Source: Levilactobacillus senmaizukei DSM 21775 = NBRC 103853 | GTDB taxonomy: Bacteria; Bacillota; Bacilli; Lactobacillales; Lactobacillaceae | Direction of reading: 5' to 3' | Length of the DNA: 64,000 nucleotides | NCBI RefSeq assembly: GCF_001592085.1 | Contig: NZ_BCWD01000005.1 | Span: 55,379-119,378 of the forward strand | In this document: positions 7,503 to 19,347 of the stretch, in pieces | Numbering within the stretch: the first letter of the stretch is position 1 | Layout: every line of letters starts with the position of its first letter | Notes under the pieces: generated by a model | Seen by the model: only the letters and a program-made list of their open reading frames with translations | Databases searched by the model: none | Told to the model about the DNA's origin: nothing | Translations under genes and position numbers: made by a program

Positions 7503-10037
7503 TTAGTCTTCGCTAGGGGCGTCGGTATCGGACTCTGCAGGCGCAGCTTCACTCGTAGCGGCTGAATCAGTCACTGTCGTGTCATCGCCATCTGTTTCGT
7601 CTTCCTTGGCCACCTTTGCCATCGTCGCAACGGCAGTGTCATCGTTCAACCGAATCAGGTGAACCCCTAAGGTTGACCGACCAGTCTCGGAGACATCGGC
7701 GACGCTGAAACGAATCATGACACCCTTGTTGGTCACCAACATGATGTCCTCATCGCCATCGACCGTGGTCAATCCAGCTAACGGACCATTCTTGGCCGTC
7801 ACATTAACCGTCTTGATCCCTTTACCACCACGACCCTTGATTGGGTATTCAGTGGCAACCGTTTGCTTCCCATAACCCTTTTCAGAAATGACAAACACAT
7901 GGCTATCAGGCTTCAAGACACTGGCACCGATCACGTAATCATTGTCCCGGAGACGAATCCCCCGAACACCGGTTGCGGAACGACCCATCGACCGGACATC
8001 TTGAGCCGCAAAGCTAACGGCGTAACCCAAGTGAGTCCCGATGATGATGTTGGCTTGATCATTGATGATGTCTACACCCATCAACTCATCGTCTTCTTTC
8101 AGGCTAATGGCCTTGAGACCATTACTCCGAATGTTGGCGAACTCATCGACTGGTGTCCGCTTGACCGTCCCTTGAACCGTGGTAAAGAACAGGTCACGGT
8201 CGGGGTTCTCCCCGGGGTTGGAAACGTTGATGACAGCTTGAACGTGCTCGTTGTTATTGATTCCCAGTAAGTTAATCACCGGAATCCCCTTCGCGGTCCG
8301 GCCGTATTCAGGGATTTCATACCCCTTCATGCGATAAACCTTCCCAGTATTGGTGAAGAACAACAGCATGTCATGCGTCGACGTTGCCACCAGGTGCTCG
8401 ATGAAGTCATCATCGTGGACACCCATCCCTTGGACCCCTTTACCACCACGGTTTTGGGCCTTGAATTCGGACGTTGGTAACCGCTTGATATAACCGTTAT
8501 GGGTTAAGGAAATCACGACGTCTTCTTCAGCGATTAGGTCTTCATCTTCCAAGCTGAGTACTTCGCCGACCATCAATTCGGTCCGACGAGCATCCCCAAA
8601 CTTGTTTTGAATGTCGAGTAATTCTTGATAGATGATGGCTTGTTGCCGTTCCTTGGAGGCCAAGATTTCTTGATCATCCTTGATGGCAGCCATCACATCG
8701 TTATATTCTTTTTCGACCTTTTCCCGTTCCAAACCGGTCAGACGAACCAACCGCATGTCCAAAATGGCTTGCGATTGCTTATCCGACAAGCTGTAACGCG
8801 TCATCAATTCATTCTTAGCCACTTCCGCGGTCTGCGACTCACGGATGATGGTAATGATGGCATCGATATGGTCGAGGGCAATTCGCAACCCTTCCAGGAT
8901 GTGTGCCCGGGCTTGGGCCTTCCGCAATTCAAACTCGGTCCGCCGGCGAATAACTTCCAACTGGAATTCCAAGTAATATTGCAAGATAGACTTCAAGCCC
9001 AAGACCTTAGGCGCACCGTTGACGATGGCCAACATATTAATCCCGAAGGATGTCTGCATCAAGGTCATCTTATACAAGTTGTTCAGGATGACTTCGGCAC
9101 TGGCGTCACGGCGAACATCGATCACGATCCGCATCCCAGTCCGGTCGGTCTCATCGTTAATATCGGTGATCCCTTCGATCCGTTTATCCCGAGCCAATTC
9201 AGCGATCCGTTCGATCAACCTAGCTTTGTTAACCATGTAAGGAATTTCCGTGGCCACAATGCGTTGTTTGCCGTTCTTTTCCTCTTCGATATCAACCTTA
9301 GCCCGCAGCGTGATGGTCCCTTTACCAGTCTCGTAAGCCCGACGAATGGCGGCTTTACCCATCACGATACCCCCAGTAGGGAAATCGGGTCCCGGTAAGG
9401 CTTCCATCAGATCGGCCAAGGTAGCATCTGGATTATCCATCAAGATGTGTAAGGCACTGATAACTTCCGTCAGGTTATGTGGCGGAATGTTCGTGGCCAT
9501 CCCGACGGCAATCCCAGAAGCTCCGTTAACTAATAGGTTAGGGAACCGGGATGGCAAGACAACGGGTTCCCGCTCGGAACCATCATAGTTATCTTGAAAA
9601 TCAATCGTATCTTTATTGATATCCCGCAGCATTTCCATGGCAATTTTACTCAGACGAGCTTCGGTATACCGCATGGCGGCGGCACCGTCACCATCGACGG
9701 ACCCAAAGTTCCCGTGACCATCAACCAACATGTAGCGGTAGGAGAAGTCTTGGGCCATCCGTACCATAGATTCATACACGGCGGAATCACCGTGAGGATG
9801 GTACTTCCCCAAGACATCCCCAACCATCCGAGCAGACTTCCGGAATGGCTTATCAGGGGTAATCCCCAGTTCATGCATATCATATAAAATCCGGCGGTGG
9901 ACTGGCTTCAAACCATCCCGCACGTCCGGTAACGCCCGTTGAACAATCACACTCATTGCGTAATCCAGGAAGGATGATCGCATCGTTTGTGAAAGGTCAA
10001 CGTCGGTAATTCGACTTAAATAATCTTGGTCAGCCAA
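7503..10037 (-). CDS. gyrA: DNA gyrase subunit A
   Basis: An 844-residue GyrA, the breakage-reunion subunit of the A2B2 gyrase that introduces negative supercoils. The winged-helix/tower region begins with [24 protein letters not shown]. The catalytic Tyr is in AMRYTEARL (Tyr124). The quinolone-determining stretch HGDSAVYE keeps Ser85 and Glu89, the sensitive-type residues. The C-terminal beta-pinwheel has the GyrA box QNRGGKG, and an acidic Asp/Glu/Thr-rich tail follows. I place the start at a TTG (10035-10037) because GGAGGG lies 6-7 bases upstream and the protein then begins [10 protein letters not shown] as in relatives; a GTG at 10064 would add nine residues with no ribosome site. It lies 30 bases after gyrB in the same operon. 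Confidence 0.97.
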   Translation of the reverse strand: MADQDYLSRITDVDLSQTMRSSFLDYAMSVIVQRALPDVRDGLKPVHRRILYDMHELGITPDKPFRKSARMVGDVLGKYHPHGDSAVYESMVRMAQDFSYRYMLVDGHGNFGSVDGDGAAAMRYTEARLSKIAMEMLRDINKDTIDFQDNYDGSEREPVVLPSRFPNLLVNGASGIAVGMATNIPPHNLTEVISALHILMDNPDATLADLMEALPGPDFPTGGIVMGKAAIRRAYETGKGTITLRAKVDIEEEKNGKQRIVATEIPYMVNKARLIERIAELARDKRIEGITDINDETDRTGMRIVIDVRRDASAEVILNNLYKMTLMQTSFGINMLAIVNGAPKVLGLKSILQYYLEFQLEVIRRRTEFELRKAQARAHILEGLRIALDHIDAIITIIRESQTAEVAKNELMTRYSLSDKQSQAILDMRLVRLTGLEREKVEKEYNDVMAAIKDDQEILASKERQQAIIYQELLDIQNKFGDARRTELMVGEVLSLEDEDLIAEEDVVISLTHNGYIKRLPTSEFKAQNRGGKGVQGMGVHDDDFIEHLVATSTHDMLLFFTNTGKVYRMKGYEIPEYGRTAKGIPVINLLGINNNEHVQAVINVSNPGENPDRDLFFTTVQGTVKRTPVDEFANIRSNGLKAISLKEDDELMGVDIINDQANIIIGTHLGYAVSFAAQDVRSMGRSATGVRGIRLRDNDYVIGASVLKPDSHVFVISEKGYGKQTVATEYPIKGRGGKGIKTVNVTAKNGPLAGLTTVDGDEDIMLVTNKGVMIRFSVADVSETGRSTLGVHLIRLNDDTAVATMAKVAKEDETDGDDTTVTDSAATSEAAPAESDTDAPSED

Positions 10038-10067
10038 ATTTTTACCCTCCGTTCTTCCTGGCACTCA

Positions 10068-12017
<1,950 letters not shown>

Positions 12018-13169
12018 CTAATCCTCCTTTGTCGCGCCACCAGAGCCTTTGTCACCATCCGCCACCACCTGACCATCCGTAATTTGGAAGATGGTCGGAT
12101 CTTTAATTAACTGGCGAGTAATGCCACTTAGACTCGTGGTAGTAATAAACGTCTGTACCTTGTCCTGAATAGCCGTCAGCAAATGTGTCTGCCGGGCATC
12201 ATCCAGTTCCGAAAGCACATCATCAAGTAGTAACACGGGATATTCACCCGTTTCTTCCTTCATCAAGTCAATCTCGGCGAGCTTGACACTTAACGCCGTC
12301 GTCCGCTGCTGTCCCTGGGAACCAAACGTCTGCACGTTCTTCCCATTAACTTGAAAATGTAGATCATCGCGGTGCGGACCAACCAACGTCGTCCCCTGAT
12401 ACAACTCTTTTTCTTGTTGTTTCTGGTAGAGTGCCGTCAATGCTGCACAAATGGTCTGTGGGTCCGTCAACTGGTCGTCGGGGACCTGCGTCGCATAGTG
12501 AAAGGTCAGCTCTTCACGGCCCTGTGAAATCTCACCGTGAATCACCTGGGCCCAGTGCTCTAATTTTTTAAGCATGCCCAGCCGCGCCGCGATAATCTCT
12601 GCCCCGTAGGCCGCCAACTGGTCCGACAACACCGACAGAAAAAGTAAATCCTTCTTCTGTTTGTGTTGCAGATCCTTTAAGTAGCGATTTCGTTGCTTCA
12701 AGAGTGTGCGGTATTGGCTGAGATTGTAAAGGTAACGCGGGTTCATCTGACCGAATTCCATATCCATGAATCGGCGACGAACCGTGGGGGCCCCCTTCAC
12801 AATGGCCAGGTCTTCTGGCGCAAACAAAATGACGTTAAGCTGGCCAACATATTGTGACAGTCGGGCCTGTTCCAGGTGATTAACCTTGGCTCGTTTCCCC
12901 TGCCGCGAAAATGTCAGCTCTAACGGAACCGTCCCAGCGGCTTTGACGACTCGTCCGCTAATCTTAGCGGTCTTGGTCTGCCAATTAACCAAATCATGGT
13001 CATTCGCTGTCCGGTGGCTCCGCGTTAACGCCAAAACGTAGATTGCTTCTAAAAGGTTGGTCTTCCCCTGCGCATTTTCTCCCAATAAAACATTAATCCC
13101 CTGACCAAAGCGGAGATTAGCGGCGGTATAGTTACGAAAATGCTGCAGCTGCAACTCTTGCAAATACAT
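12018..13169 (-). CDS. recF: DNA replication/repair protein RecF
   Basis: A 383-residue SMC-like ATPase that helps load RecA at gaps with RecO and RecR. The Walker A is [13 protein letters not shown] near 31-43. The middle has [11 protein letters not shown], and the signature/Walker B region is [18 protein letters not shown] and [12 protein letters not shown] near 320-331. Its ATG overlaps the yaaA stop by one base, the usual yaaA-recF arrangement. Confidence 0.97.
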   Translation of the reverse strand: MYLQELQLQHFRNYTAANLRFGQGINVLLGENAQGKTNLLEAIYVLALTRSHRTANDHDLVNWQTKTAKISGRVVKAAGTVPLELTFSRQGKRAKVNHLEQARLSQYVGQLNVILFAPEDLAIVKGAPTVRRRFMDMEFGQMNPRYLYNLSQYRTLLKQRNRYLKDLQHKQKKDLLFLSVLSDQLAAYGAEIIAARLGMLKKLEHWAQVIHGEISQGREELTFHYATQVPDDQLTDPQTICAALTALYQKQQEKELYQGTTLVGPHRDDLHFQVNGKNVQTFGSQGQQRTTALSVKLAEIDLMKEETGEYPVLLLDDVLSELDDARQTHLLTAIQDKVQTFITTTSLSGITRQLIKDPTIFQITDGQVVADGDKGSGGATKED

Positions 13170-13396
13170 TATTCACCCTGCTTTGAGCGTATAAAAAATA
13201 ATCCGGCATCAGGGACGGCAATCTTATCACCAGGATACAGCTTACGACCGCGTCGGTTGTCCGGCTCATCATTGATATTTACGGTATTCTCCCGCAAGTA
13301 CCACTTAGCCTGACCGCCAGTACTGATAATGGATTCTTCCTTGAGCATCTGGCCTAAAGTAATGTAGGGCGTCTCAATGAAAACATCTTTTTTCAC
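13169..13396 (-). CDS. yaaA: S4-domain RNA-binding protein YaaA
   Basis: A 75-residue single S4-like domain protein ([23 protein letters not shown]..., [19 protein letters not shown]). This small family is almost always found between dnaN and recF; its exact role is unknown, although RNA binding follows from the S4 fold. It starts with GTG behind AAGGGGTG. It is the first gene of the yaaA-recF-gyrB-gyrA operon and has a TATAAT box 30 bases upstream. Confidence 0.95.
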   Translation of the reverse strand: MKKDVFIETPYITLGQMLKEESIISTGGQAKWYLRENTVNINDEPDNRRGRKLYPGDKIAVPDAGLFFIRSKQGE

Positions 13397-13425
13397 AATT
13401 TCACCCCTTAATATTCTTCTCTACT

Positions 13426-13454
13426 ATTATACCGCTTTTAGCGTGAAAGGTACA
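13426..13454 (-). promoter_or_regulatory. Promoter of yaaA-recF-gyrB-gyrA
   Basis: A perfect TATAAT lies on the minus strand at 13426-13431, with a weak -35 (TGTACC, 17 bases upstream). It is the only good promoter between dnaN and yaaA. The rest of the 296-base gap holds only the dnaN terminator. Confidence 0.6.
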
Positions 13455-13642
13455 GTTGCACTACCTTATTTCTGCGTTCTCAGCCGATCTACCCATTTCT
13501 TGAGTTTTTTGGTAAAAGACCGGTAAATTTGCTCAGGTTTAAAAATAGCGCCGTTCTCGCCGAATAACCCTATTTTTAATCTCATAATCCAGGTTCAAAC
13601 GAAACTCCAGCAAAAAGCCGTGAAAACCGGTGAAAATTACGT

Positions 13643-13677
13643 AAAAAAAGAGGCGTTTCGTCCAGAAACGTCTCTTT
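13643..13677 (-). terminator. Intrinsic terminator after dnaN
   Basis: The stem AGAGGCGTTTC / GAAACGTCTCT has a 5-base loop and a T7 run on the minus strand, 16 bases past the dnaN stop. Confidence 0.9.
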
Positions 13678-13692
13678 GTAGATTAGATTTAA

Positions 13693-14832
13693 TTAGAATG
13701 TCCGGACTGGCGTGATCAGTTGGATAAAGTTACTGGTATCTTCCGTTGGTACCAGGGTAAATGGCCGCAATGCCGACGTGAAGGCCACCCGAATCGTTGC
13801 TTGGCCAAATGAATGCAAAGCATCTTTCATGTAATCAGGGTTGAACGAAATCTCCAGGTCATCCCCGTCAATTTCTTTTGGTGCCAATTCTTCTTCGACA
13901 TTCCCGACATCGGGAGAGTTACTGAAGATGGTAACCGCATGATCGGCTGGCGTAATGGTTAATTTAACCACGTTGTTACGCGATTCATGAGACAACAGAG
14001 AGGCCCGTTCAACGGCGGCCAACAATTCTGGCGCTTCAAACTCAACCGTCGTGGACGCTTCCTTGGGAATCAACCGTGAAGTATCGGGGTAATTCCCCTC
14101 CAACAACCGAGAATAAAACGACGTGTCCCCTAGCAAGAAAAGTACTTGGTTTTCGGAGAATTGCATCTTCACATCAGCATCGTCATCCCCGATCATTCGG
14201 GATAGTTCGGTCAGACTCTTCCCAGGAATGATGACGTCAAAGTTGGCATCGGTTGGCATTGGCAATTCAATTTGTCGTTGACTCAACCGGTGACTGTCCG
14301 TGGCGACCGCCTGGAATTGATTATCTTTCAGACTAAAGTGAATCCCGGTTAAGATTGGCCGACTCTCCTGGTTAGAAACGGCGATAACCGTTTGGCTAAT
14401 CAGCTCCTTGAAGACCGCCCCCGACAAGACGACGGAATCAGCAGCATCGATCTCTGGTAAATGCGGATAGTTATTGGCATCTTGGCCATTAATGTTAAAG
14501 GCTGCGGATCCCGAAGTAATTTCAGTCTGGAAACCGTCCTTAACCTCGACCGTCATCTCTTTTTCGGGAAGCCGCTTAACGATTTCGCCAAAGAAGCGCG
14601 CCGTTAACACGATTGAACCGGGATCATCAATGGTTAAGCCAATATCCGGATCATCGGCGCGAATGAGCGTTTCAATTGAAATGTCGGCATTGGACCCAGT
14701 CAAAAGTAACCCTGCGTCACTCGCAACAATTTTCAACCCCGTTAAGATGGGAATGGTGGTTTTTGAAGAAATGGCCCGGGACACGTTATTGAGTTCTTTG
14801 ATGAAAGCTGCCCGGTTAATGGTAAATTTCAT
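13693..14832 (-). CDS. dnaN: DNA polymerase III subunit beta (sliding clamp)
   Basis: A 379-residue beta clamp of normal length (MKFTINRAAFIKELNNVSRAISSKTTIPILTG... to ...FIQLITPVRTF). It forms the dimeric ring that tethers polymerase III and other proteins to DNA. The start at 14832 is chosen for homology and an AAGGAG ribosome site; a longer frame to 14994 would run into the origin DnaA boxes and is unlikely. It lies downstream of dnaA across the left half of oriC. Confidence 0.98.
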   Translation of the reverse strand: MKFTINRAAFIKELNNVSRAISSKTTIPILTGLKIVASDAGLLLTGSNADISIETLIRADDPDIGLTIDDPGSIVLTARFFGEIVKRLPEKEMTVEVKDGFQTEITSGSAAFNINGQDANNYPHLPEIDAADSVVLSGAVFKELISQTVIAVSNQESRPILTGIHFSLKDNQFQAVATDSHRLSQRQIELPMPTDANFDVIIPGKSLTELSRMIGDDDADVKMQFSENQVLFLLGDTSFYSRLLEGNYPDTSRLIPKEASTTVEFEAPELLAAVERASLLSHESRNNVVKLTITPADHAVTIFSNSPDVGNVEEELAPKEIDGDDLEISFNPDYMKDALHSFGQATIRVAFTSALRPFTLVPTEDTSNFIQLITPVRTF

Positions 14833-14870
14833 AAGATGGACACTCCTTTTTCGTGATGCGTAGTTTAACT

Positions 14871-14901
14871 TAATTAAAAGAAAAAATAGTAGCCGTAGTA
14901 G
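14871..14901 (-). other. DnaA-trio-like triplets and AT-rich unwinding tract of oriC
   Basis: Read on the minus strand, the DnaA box at 14914-14922 is followed by a short GC-containing spacer, then CTA-CTA-CGG-CTA-CTA (14901 to 14887), then T6 and an AT-rich tract toward dnaN. In Bacillus subtilis the unwinding element has the same order (DnaA box, GC spacer, triplets of 3'-GAT type), where DnaA binds one strand. The sequence arrangement is seen here; the function is inferred. Confidence 0.7.
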
Positions 14902-14913
14902 AGCGGTGTATAT

Positions 14914-15006
14914 TGTGGATAACTTTGAGGAACAGGTAACGGATACGGCTTTTCCACCTGTGGATAACTTGTGGAAAACTCTGGACCTTTTCATTTTTTA
15001 TCCACA
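14914..15006. other. oriC: oriC left part: DnaA-box cluster between dnaA and dnaN
   Basis: Perfect TTATCCACA-type boxes lie at 14914-14922 (minus), 14959-14967 (minus) and 14998-15006 (plus), with a one-mismatch box at 14970-14978 (minus). With the AT-rich DnaA-trio-like tract next to dnaN, this is the likely unwinding half of a two-part origin. Confidence 0.88.
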
Positions 15007-15102
15007 CACTGTGGCTGATACTATTTATCATACGCTTTTTAAAACCAGAAAGACCGACAAGTGGCTCCCAATTTTCTGGGGGTCTCGTGACGGTCATGGC
15101 AT

Positions 15103-16461
15103 TTAACGACGAAGTTCTTCCTTCAAGTCGTCAATGGCCTTTTGTAGTTCGGGATCGCTCTTGAGCGAAGCGGTAATTTTATCATAGGCGTGAATTACCG
15201 TGGTATGGTCCTTACCGCCGAATTCAGTCCCGATTCGTGGTAGCGAGGCTTCGGTTAACTCCCGCGACAGGTACATCGCGATTTGGCGTGGCATGACGAT
15301 GGCCTTCTTCCGTTTTTTCCCCTTTAAGTCTTTCAGGGAAACGTGGAAGTAGTCGGCAACCCGATCTTGAATGACGGGAATCGTAATGGCATCGCTGGCG
15401 TTAGCAAGGTTGAGGCTCTTCAGGGCCTCGGCTGCTAAATCAGTGGTGATCGGCTGGTGCATGAGTTGATGGTAGGCTTGGACGCGGGCCAAAGCCCCCT
15501 CCAACTCCCGCACGTTTGAGTCGATTTGCCCGGCGATGTAACTCAAGGTATCGTCGGGAATATCGATTTGATCGGCATCGGCCTTATTCCGCAGGATGGC
15601 GATTCGGGTTTCCAAATCTGGCGGCGTAATGTCGACGGAAAGTCCCCAAGCGAAGCGCGAAACTAAGCGGTCTTGCAACTTAGGAATTTCGTTGGGTAGC
15701 CGGTCGGACGTCAGCACAATTTGTTTGCCGTCGTCGTATAAAGCATTGAAAGTATGGAAGAACTCTTCTTGAGTCCCTTCCTTATTAGCGAAGAACTGAA
15801 TATCATCGACCAGCAGCAGATCAACGTTACGGTACTCTTGTCGGAACTGCTCCTGCGTCCGTGTTTGAATCGCATTAATAAAGTCGTTAGTAAAAGCCTC
15901 GCTAGTGACGTATTTGACCTTGGTGTCGGGACGATCTTCCAACATTTTGTTGCCAATCGCGTGCATCAAGTGGGTTTTGCCAAGGCCAACGCCACCATAG
16001 AAGAATAGTGGATTGTACATGACGCCGGGTTCCTCAGAAACAACTAACGCGGCGGCATGGGCCATCTGGTTACCCTTCCCAATAACAAAGGTATCAAATG
16101 TGTAGCGAGGATTCAGCGCCGTTTCTTTCATAAAAGTTGGTGTGGGCTCGTCGGAGGCTGCTTCCCCTGGGGTTGCGGTCTTGGCTTTGAGCGTTGCCTG
16201 TTGTTGGCGTTCACCTTCTAGAATTAAAACGGGTTGAATATCTTCGTGAGCGGCTTGGTATGCGTATTCTACCAATTGCTGGTCCAGGTGTTGGTGGGTC
16301 CAGTAATCACGATGCAGGGGTGATGGGAGTTCCAACGTTAATTTGTTGCCCTCTAAGGCAATGGGCTTGGCTGTATCAATCCAAGTTGAATAGGTCGTTT
16401 TGGAATAATTCTCCTCAAACAACTGTTTGATATCAGTCCACAAAGTTAACAAGTCTGGCAC
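15103..16461 (-). CDS. dnaA: Chromosomal replication initiator protein DnaA
   Basis: A 452-residue DnaA. Domain I spans residues 1-80 and a variable linker 81-115. The AAA+ domain has Walker A GGVGLGKT (156-163), Walker [10 protein letters not shown] (215-223) and sensor motif VLTSDRLP. Domain IV holds the DnaA-box-binding signature [15 protein letters not shown] near 418-432. It binds the DnaA boxes on both sides of its own gene and opens the origin. It starts with GTG behind AGGGGG. The promoter overlaps a DnaA box, consistent with self-repression. Confidence 0.98.
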   Translation of the reverse strand: MPDLLTLWTDIKQLFEENYSKTTYSTWIDTAKPIALEGNKLTLELPSPLHRDYWTHQHLDQQLVEYAYQAAHEDIQPVLILEGERQQQATLKAKTATPGEAASDEPTPTFMKETALNPRYTFDTFVIGKGNQMAHAAALVVSEEPGVMYNPLFFYGGVGLGKTHLMHAIGNKMLEDRPDTKVKYVTSEAFTNDFINAIQTRTQEQFRQEYRNVDLLLVDDIQFFANKEGTQEEFFHTFNALYDDGKQIVLTSDRLPNEIPKLQDRLVSRFAWGLSVDITPPDLETRIAILRNKADADQIDIPDDTLSYIAGQIDSNVRELEGALARVQAYHQLMHQPITTDLAAEALKSLNLANASDAITIPVIQDRVADYFHVSLKDLKGKKRKKAIVMPRQIAMYLSRELTEASLPRIGTEFGGKDHTTVIHAYDKITASLKSDPELQKAIDDLKEELRR

Positions 16462-16536
16462 TGATGTATCCCCCTATATTAGTTTAGATGGTCAATTATC
16501 GCAGGACGGACTCCGCCCTAACGAAAACGTATATTC

Positions 16537-16567
16537 AGTGTAGCATGAAGAAAAAAAGTTTTCCACA
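16537..16567 (-). promoter_or_regulatory. dnaA promoter overlapping a DnaA box
   Basis: Minus-strand TGGAAA (16560-16565) and TACACT (16537-16542) are 17 bases apart. The -35 lies within a TTTTCCACA box (16559-16567), which would allow DnaA to block its own promoter. Confidence 0.6.
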
Positions 16568-16828
16568 GGGTATTGGAGGCTGTGCATAATTGTTTCACAG
16601 GAAGTGCAAGAAGTTATCCACAAGGAAATATGAAACTGTGGATAAAATTATTAAGCACTAGTTATCCACACCGATCTGTGGAGTAGGAATGGCATGATAT
16701 CAAGTGTTTCACAAGTTATCCACAAAATGCACAGTTCCTAAAAATAAAAAATAAACAACCTGTGGATCGGTGGATAACTCGGTGACCAAGTCGAAATTAA
16801 CTTTTATAATATTTGAGAGTTATCCACA
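16559..16828. other. oriC: oriC right part: DnaA-box cluster between dnaA and rpmH
   Basis: Perfect boxes lie at 16614-16622 (+), 16637-16645 (-), 16662-16670 (+), 16716-16724 (+) and 16820-16828 (+). Near matches lie at 16559-16567, 16581-16589, 16761-16769 and 16769-16777. An AT-rich stretch lies at about 16738-16757. This matches the upstream (incAB-like) half of the Bacillus-type bipartite origin. The whole 534-base dnaA-rpmH gap is otherwise gene-free. Confidence 0.92.
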
Positions 16829-16995
16829 GGCAAAGTGCATGAAACAAATTTCTTCGGGGAAAACTTTTAATGAGAAAACCAAAGTTTCGGTTTCATTCTT
16901 TCTTTTTTTATGCTAATATGTTCAGGAAATGCATTTAGTAAGTATTGCCTGAGTTATCGGGTAACCAATCAAAATAGAGTTAAGGAGGTGTCACG

Positions 16996-17130
16996 ATGAA
17001 GCGCACTTTTCAACCAAAGAAACGTCACCGTTCACGTGTCCACGGCTTCCGCAAGCGTATGAGCACTAGCAATGGCCGTCAAGTATTAGCACGTCGCCGT
17101 CAAAAGGGACGTAAAGTATTGTCTGCATAG
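16996..17130 (+). CDS. rpmH: Large ribosomal subunit protein bL34
   Basis: A 44-residue, very basic protein, [18 protein letters not shown] then [16 protein letters not shown], matching bL34 over its full length. It starts with ATG 8 bases after AAGGAGG. It lies at the right border of oriC and reads away from it, upstream of rnpA, the universal rpmH-rnpA pairing. Its promoter probably uses the extended -10 TGCTAATAT at 16911-16919. Confidence 0.98.
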   Translation: MKRTFQPKKRHRSRVHGFRKRMSTSNGRQVLARRRQKGRKVLSA

Positions 17131-17160
17131 GCCGCTGAAGGTTCAGTGGTCTTTTTATTT
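17130..17160 (+). terminator. Weak terminator or attenuator between rpmH and rnpA
   Basis: The hairpin GCCGCTGAA / TTCAGTGGT with a tight loop is followed by T5-A-T4. A partial terminator here would give more rpmH than rnpA message, a common arrangement. Confidence 0.6.
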
Positions 17161-17232
17161 TATCTGCGGGGAGACTGGGACCCCAATCCCTCGCGGACTG
17201 TACACAAATCGTGAGAATTTTGGAGATGCACC

Positions 17233-17589
17233 ATGCGAAAATCTTACCGCATTAAGAAAGAAGCGGAATTTCAGCAGGTCTTTGAAACCAGAAATTCAGT
17301 CGCTAATCGGCAATTTGTGGTGTATTCAATGGATAAACCAGACCAACCACACTTTCGGGTCGGGATTTCCGTTGGGAAAAAAATTGGTAACGCCGTTCAC
17401 CGTAACTGGGTGAAGCGCCGGATTCGTCAGAGCCTTCTTGAGTTGAAGCCCTACCTTAAACAGGACGTGGACTTCCTCGTGATTGCCCGGCCCCGTGCGG
17501 ATGGTATTTCCATGCCCGACGCGAAACATAGCCTGATTCATGTGTTAAAGCTGGCGAAACTACTGGATTCCAACTATAGTGAGGAATAA
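17233..17589 (+). CDS. rnpA: Ribonuclease P protein component
   Basis: A 118-residue basic protein with the RnpA signature [11 protein letters not shown] near residues 58-68 and an N-terminal [17 protein letters not shown]. It is the protein cofactor of the RNase P ribozyme that matures tRNA 5' ends; the RNA subunit gene is not in this window. It is followed two bases later by yidC, so the two are co-transcribed. Confidence 0.97.
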   Translation: MRKSYRIKKEAEFQQVFETRNSVANRQFVVYSMDKPDQPHFRVGISVGKKIGNAVHRNWVKRRIRQSLLELKPYLKQDVDFLVIARPRADGISMPDAKHSLIHVLKLAKLLDSNYSEE

Positions 17590-17591
17590 AC

Positions 17592-18425
17592 GTGAAAAAG
17601 TATAAACGAACCCTACTTATGCTGGGTATTGTGAGCTTAGTGTTCATTCTCTCCGCTTGTAGCAACAAGCCAATTACGAATCAAAGCACCGGGTTATGGG
17701 ATGGCTTAATTGTCTTGAACTTTTCCCGGGCCATTCAATGGTTGGCTAGTCTGTTCGGCGGAAACTACGGGGTAGGGATCATCGCCTTTACGATTATCGT
17801 TCGGGTAATCTTAATGCCGTTGATGATTTTCCAAACCCGCAGCATGCGGAAAACACAAGAAATTCAGCCACAATTAAAGGCTCTGCAAAAGAAATATTCG
17901 TCACGGGATCGCGAAACCCGTGAGAAGTTATCCCAAGAACAACAGAAATTATATTCAGAGGCCGGGATCAACCCAATGATGGGTTGTCTGCCAGCCATCG
18001 TCCAATTACCAATTATCTGGGCTTTGTACCAAGCTATTTGGCGGACGAAGGTTCTGCGTTCGGGGACCTTCCTCTGGTTATCCCTGGGTGATAAGGACCC
18101 GTACTTTATCCTGCCATTATTGGCCGCCGTCGCAACGTTCTTGAGTACGTGGCTGGCAACTAAGTCAGCACCAGAAACCAACTCGGTTAACAACATGATG
18201 GTTATGGGGATGCCCGTCGTCGTCTTCTTTACGGCGATGAACGTGGCCTCATCACTGTCACTGTACTGGACGGTTTCCTACGTCTTCCAAGTTGTCCAAA
18301 CCCTGATTATCCAAAATCCGTGGAAGATTCAAGCGGAACGGGATGCCAAGGAGCAGGTCAAGTTGGAACATGAACGGGCAATGAAGCGTGCCGTTCGTAA
18401 GGCTAAGCAGAGTCGTCGTAAGTAG
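17592..18425 (+). CDS. yidC: Membrane protein insertase YidC/SpoIIIJ-type, lipoprotein
   Basis: A 277-residue insertase. The signal peptide ends in the lipobox LSAC (Cys near 24), so the N-terminus is lipid-anchored. Five membrane segments follow, with the family motif PMMGCLPAIVQLPIIWALYQAI near 128-150 and a conserved Arg in the first segment (IIVRVILMPL). The C-terminus is Lys/Arg-rich (RAVRKAKQSRRK), the ribosome-binding tail. It inserts and folds membrane proteins alone or with SecYEG. It starts with GTG right after rnpA. A second YidC paralogue, usual in lactobacilli, is not in this window. Confidence 0.96.
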   Translation: MKKYKRTLLMLGIVSLVFILSACSNKPITNQSTGLWDGLIVLNFSRAIQWLASLFGGNYGVGIIAFTIIVRVILMPLMIFQTRSMRKTQEIQPQLKALQKKYSSRDRETREKLSQEQQKLYSEAGINPMMGCLPAIVQLPIIWALYQAIWRTKVLRSGTFLWLSLGDKDPYFILPLLAAVATFLSTWLATKSAPETNSVNNMMVMGMPVVVFFTAMNVASSLSLYWTVSYVFQVVQTLIIQNPWKIQAERDAKEQVKLEHERAMKRAVRKAKQSRRK

Positions 18426-18462
18426 ACTACCCCTTAGTCATCAAGTAAAAAATGCATTTTAG

Positions 18463-18494
18463 AACCGCTACCGAAGATTCGGTGGCGGTTTTTT
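18463..18494 (+). terminator. Intrinsic terminator after yidC
   Basis: The stem AACCGCTACCGAA / TTCGGTGGCGGTT with a 3-base loop is followed by a T run. It separates rpmH-rnpA-yidC from jag. Confidence 0.9.
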
Positions 18495-18497
18495 CTA

Positions 18498-18506
18498 TGG
18501 TATACT
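18498..18506 (+). promoter_or_regulatory. Extended -10 promoter of jag
   Basis: TGGTATACT lies directly after the yidC terminator, 41 bases before the jag ATG. The -35 side is occupied by the terminator stem and is poor, which fits extended -10 recognition. Confidence 0.6.
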
Positions 18507-18546
18507 AGCCATTAAATAGAACCGGACGCATTGGAGGAATCAAGTT

Positions 18547-19311
18547 ATGACCATCTTTACGGGGAAAACAGAAGAGGCGGCAATTCAAGCCGGATTAACA
18601 GCGCTGAATAGTGACCGCGATCAGGTGACGATTAACGTTGTCACCGCGCCACGTAAAGGGTGGCTTGGCATCGGACAACGCGATGCGATGGTGGACGTGA
18701 CCTTGAAGGTTGTCGCCCAAACGGCGTCTGCGGCCACGTCGGCCGTGACGCCGGCCAAGAAGACACCCGTGTTCAAGGTCCAACAACCCGCAACGGCTGC
18801 GACGCCCGTAGAAGCACCTGCACAGCCAACCGTGAACCCAGCAGAACGTCAGGCACGGCGGGCGGCCGCCATTAGCGCGGTGGAAGATTACCTAGGCACC
18901 ATCGTCGATCAACTAGGAATCGACGCAACGGTGACCGCCACCAGTGCGGGCCATCGCCAGGTCCAGCTTGAATTTACGACGGACAAGGAAGGTTTGCTGA
19001 TCGGGAAGCATGGCCGAACCATTAATGCCTTGCAGAGCCTGGCGCAGTTGTTCCTGAACCATCATGGGGCGGCGCATGTCGAGGTTGAACTGGACGTGGC
19101 CGGCTACCGGGAACGACGGCGGGTGACTTTGTCCCGGCTAGCGGACAATACGGCGCGTGAAGTCGTCGCCACTGGCAAGCCGATTTACCTGGATCCAATG
19201 CCTTCATTTGAGCGAAAACAGATTCATGCCGTATTGGCGAAGAATCGCTTCGTCACAACGTATTCAGCGGGTAAGGAGCCCCACCGGGCGGTTGTCATTG
19301 AGCCGGCCTAA
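18547..19311 (+). CDS. jag: RNA-binding cell-elongation regulator Jag/KhpB
   Basis: A 254-residue protein with an N-terminal Jag_N domain (residues 1-52, including PRKGWLGIGQRDA), an Ala/Pro/Thr-rich linker to about 100, a KH domain (LIGKHGRTINALQSLAQLFLN near 148-168) and a C-terminal R3H domain (LPxFERKQIHAVLA-type motif near 218-232). In relatives KhpB pairs with KhpA to bind RNA and control cell elongation and FtsA. It sits after yidC as in most Firmicutes, but here with its own promoter. Confidence 0.95.
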   Translation: MTIFTGKTEEAAIQAGLTALNSDRDQVTINVVTAPRKGWLGIGQRDAMVDVTLKVVAQTASAATSAVTPAKKTPVFKVQQPATAATPVEAPAQPTVNPAERQARRAAAISAVEDYLGTIVDQLGIDATVTATSAGHRQVQLEFTTDKEGLLIGKHGRTINALQSLAQLFLNHHGAAHVEVELDVAGYRERRRVTLSRLADNTAREVVATGKPIYLDPMPSFERKQIHAVLAKNRFVTTYSAGKEPHRAVVIEPA

Positions 19312-19318
19312 GTTTGGT

Positions 19319-19347
19319 TTGACAAATGGTGGGATTGCCCTTATAGT
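19319..19347 (+). promoter_or_regulatory. Strong promoter upstream of mnmE
   Basis: Consensus TTGACA (19319-19324), a 17-base spacer and TATAGT (19342-19347). Transcription would begin about 310 bases before the mnmE start codon. Confidence 0.8.

Noticed and set aside
8625..9398. Long open frame (257 codons) on the plus strand opposite gyrA
   Set aside because: It is the antisense of the highly conserved gyrA reading frame, has no ribosome site and no protein-like motifs.
16581..16730. parS-like half sites (GTTTCACA) inside oriC
   Set aside because: They match only about 8-11 of 16 positions of parS and are better explained as parts of DnaA boxes and chance.
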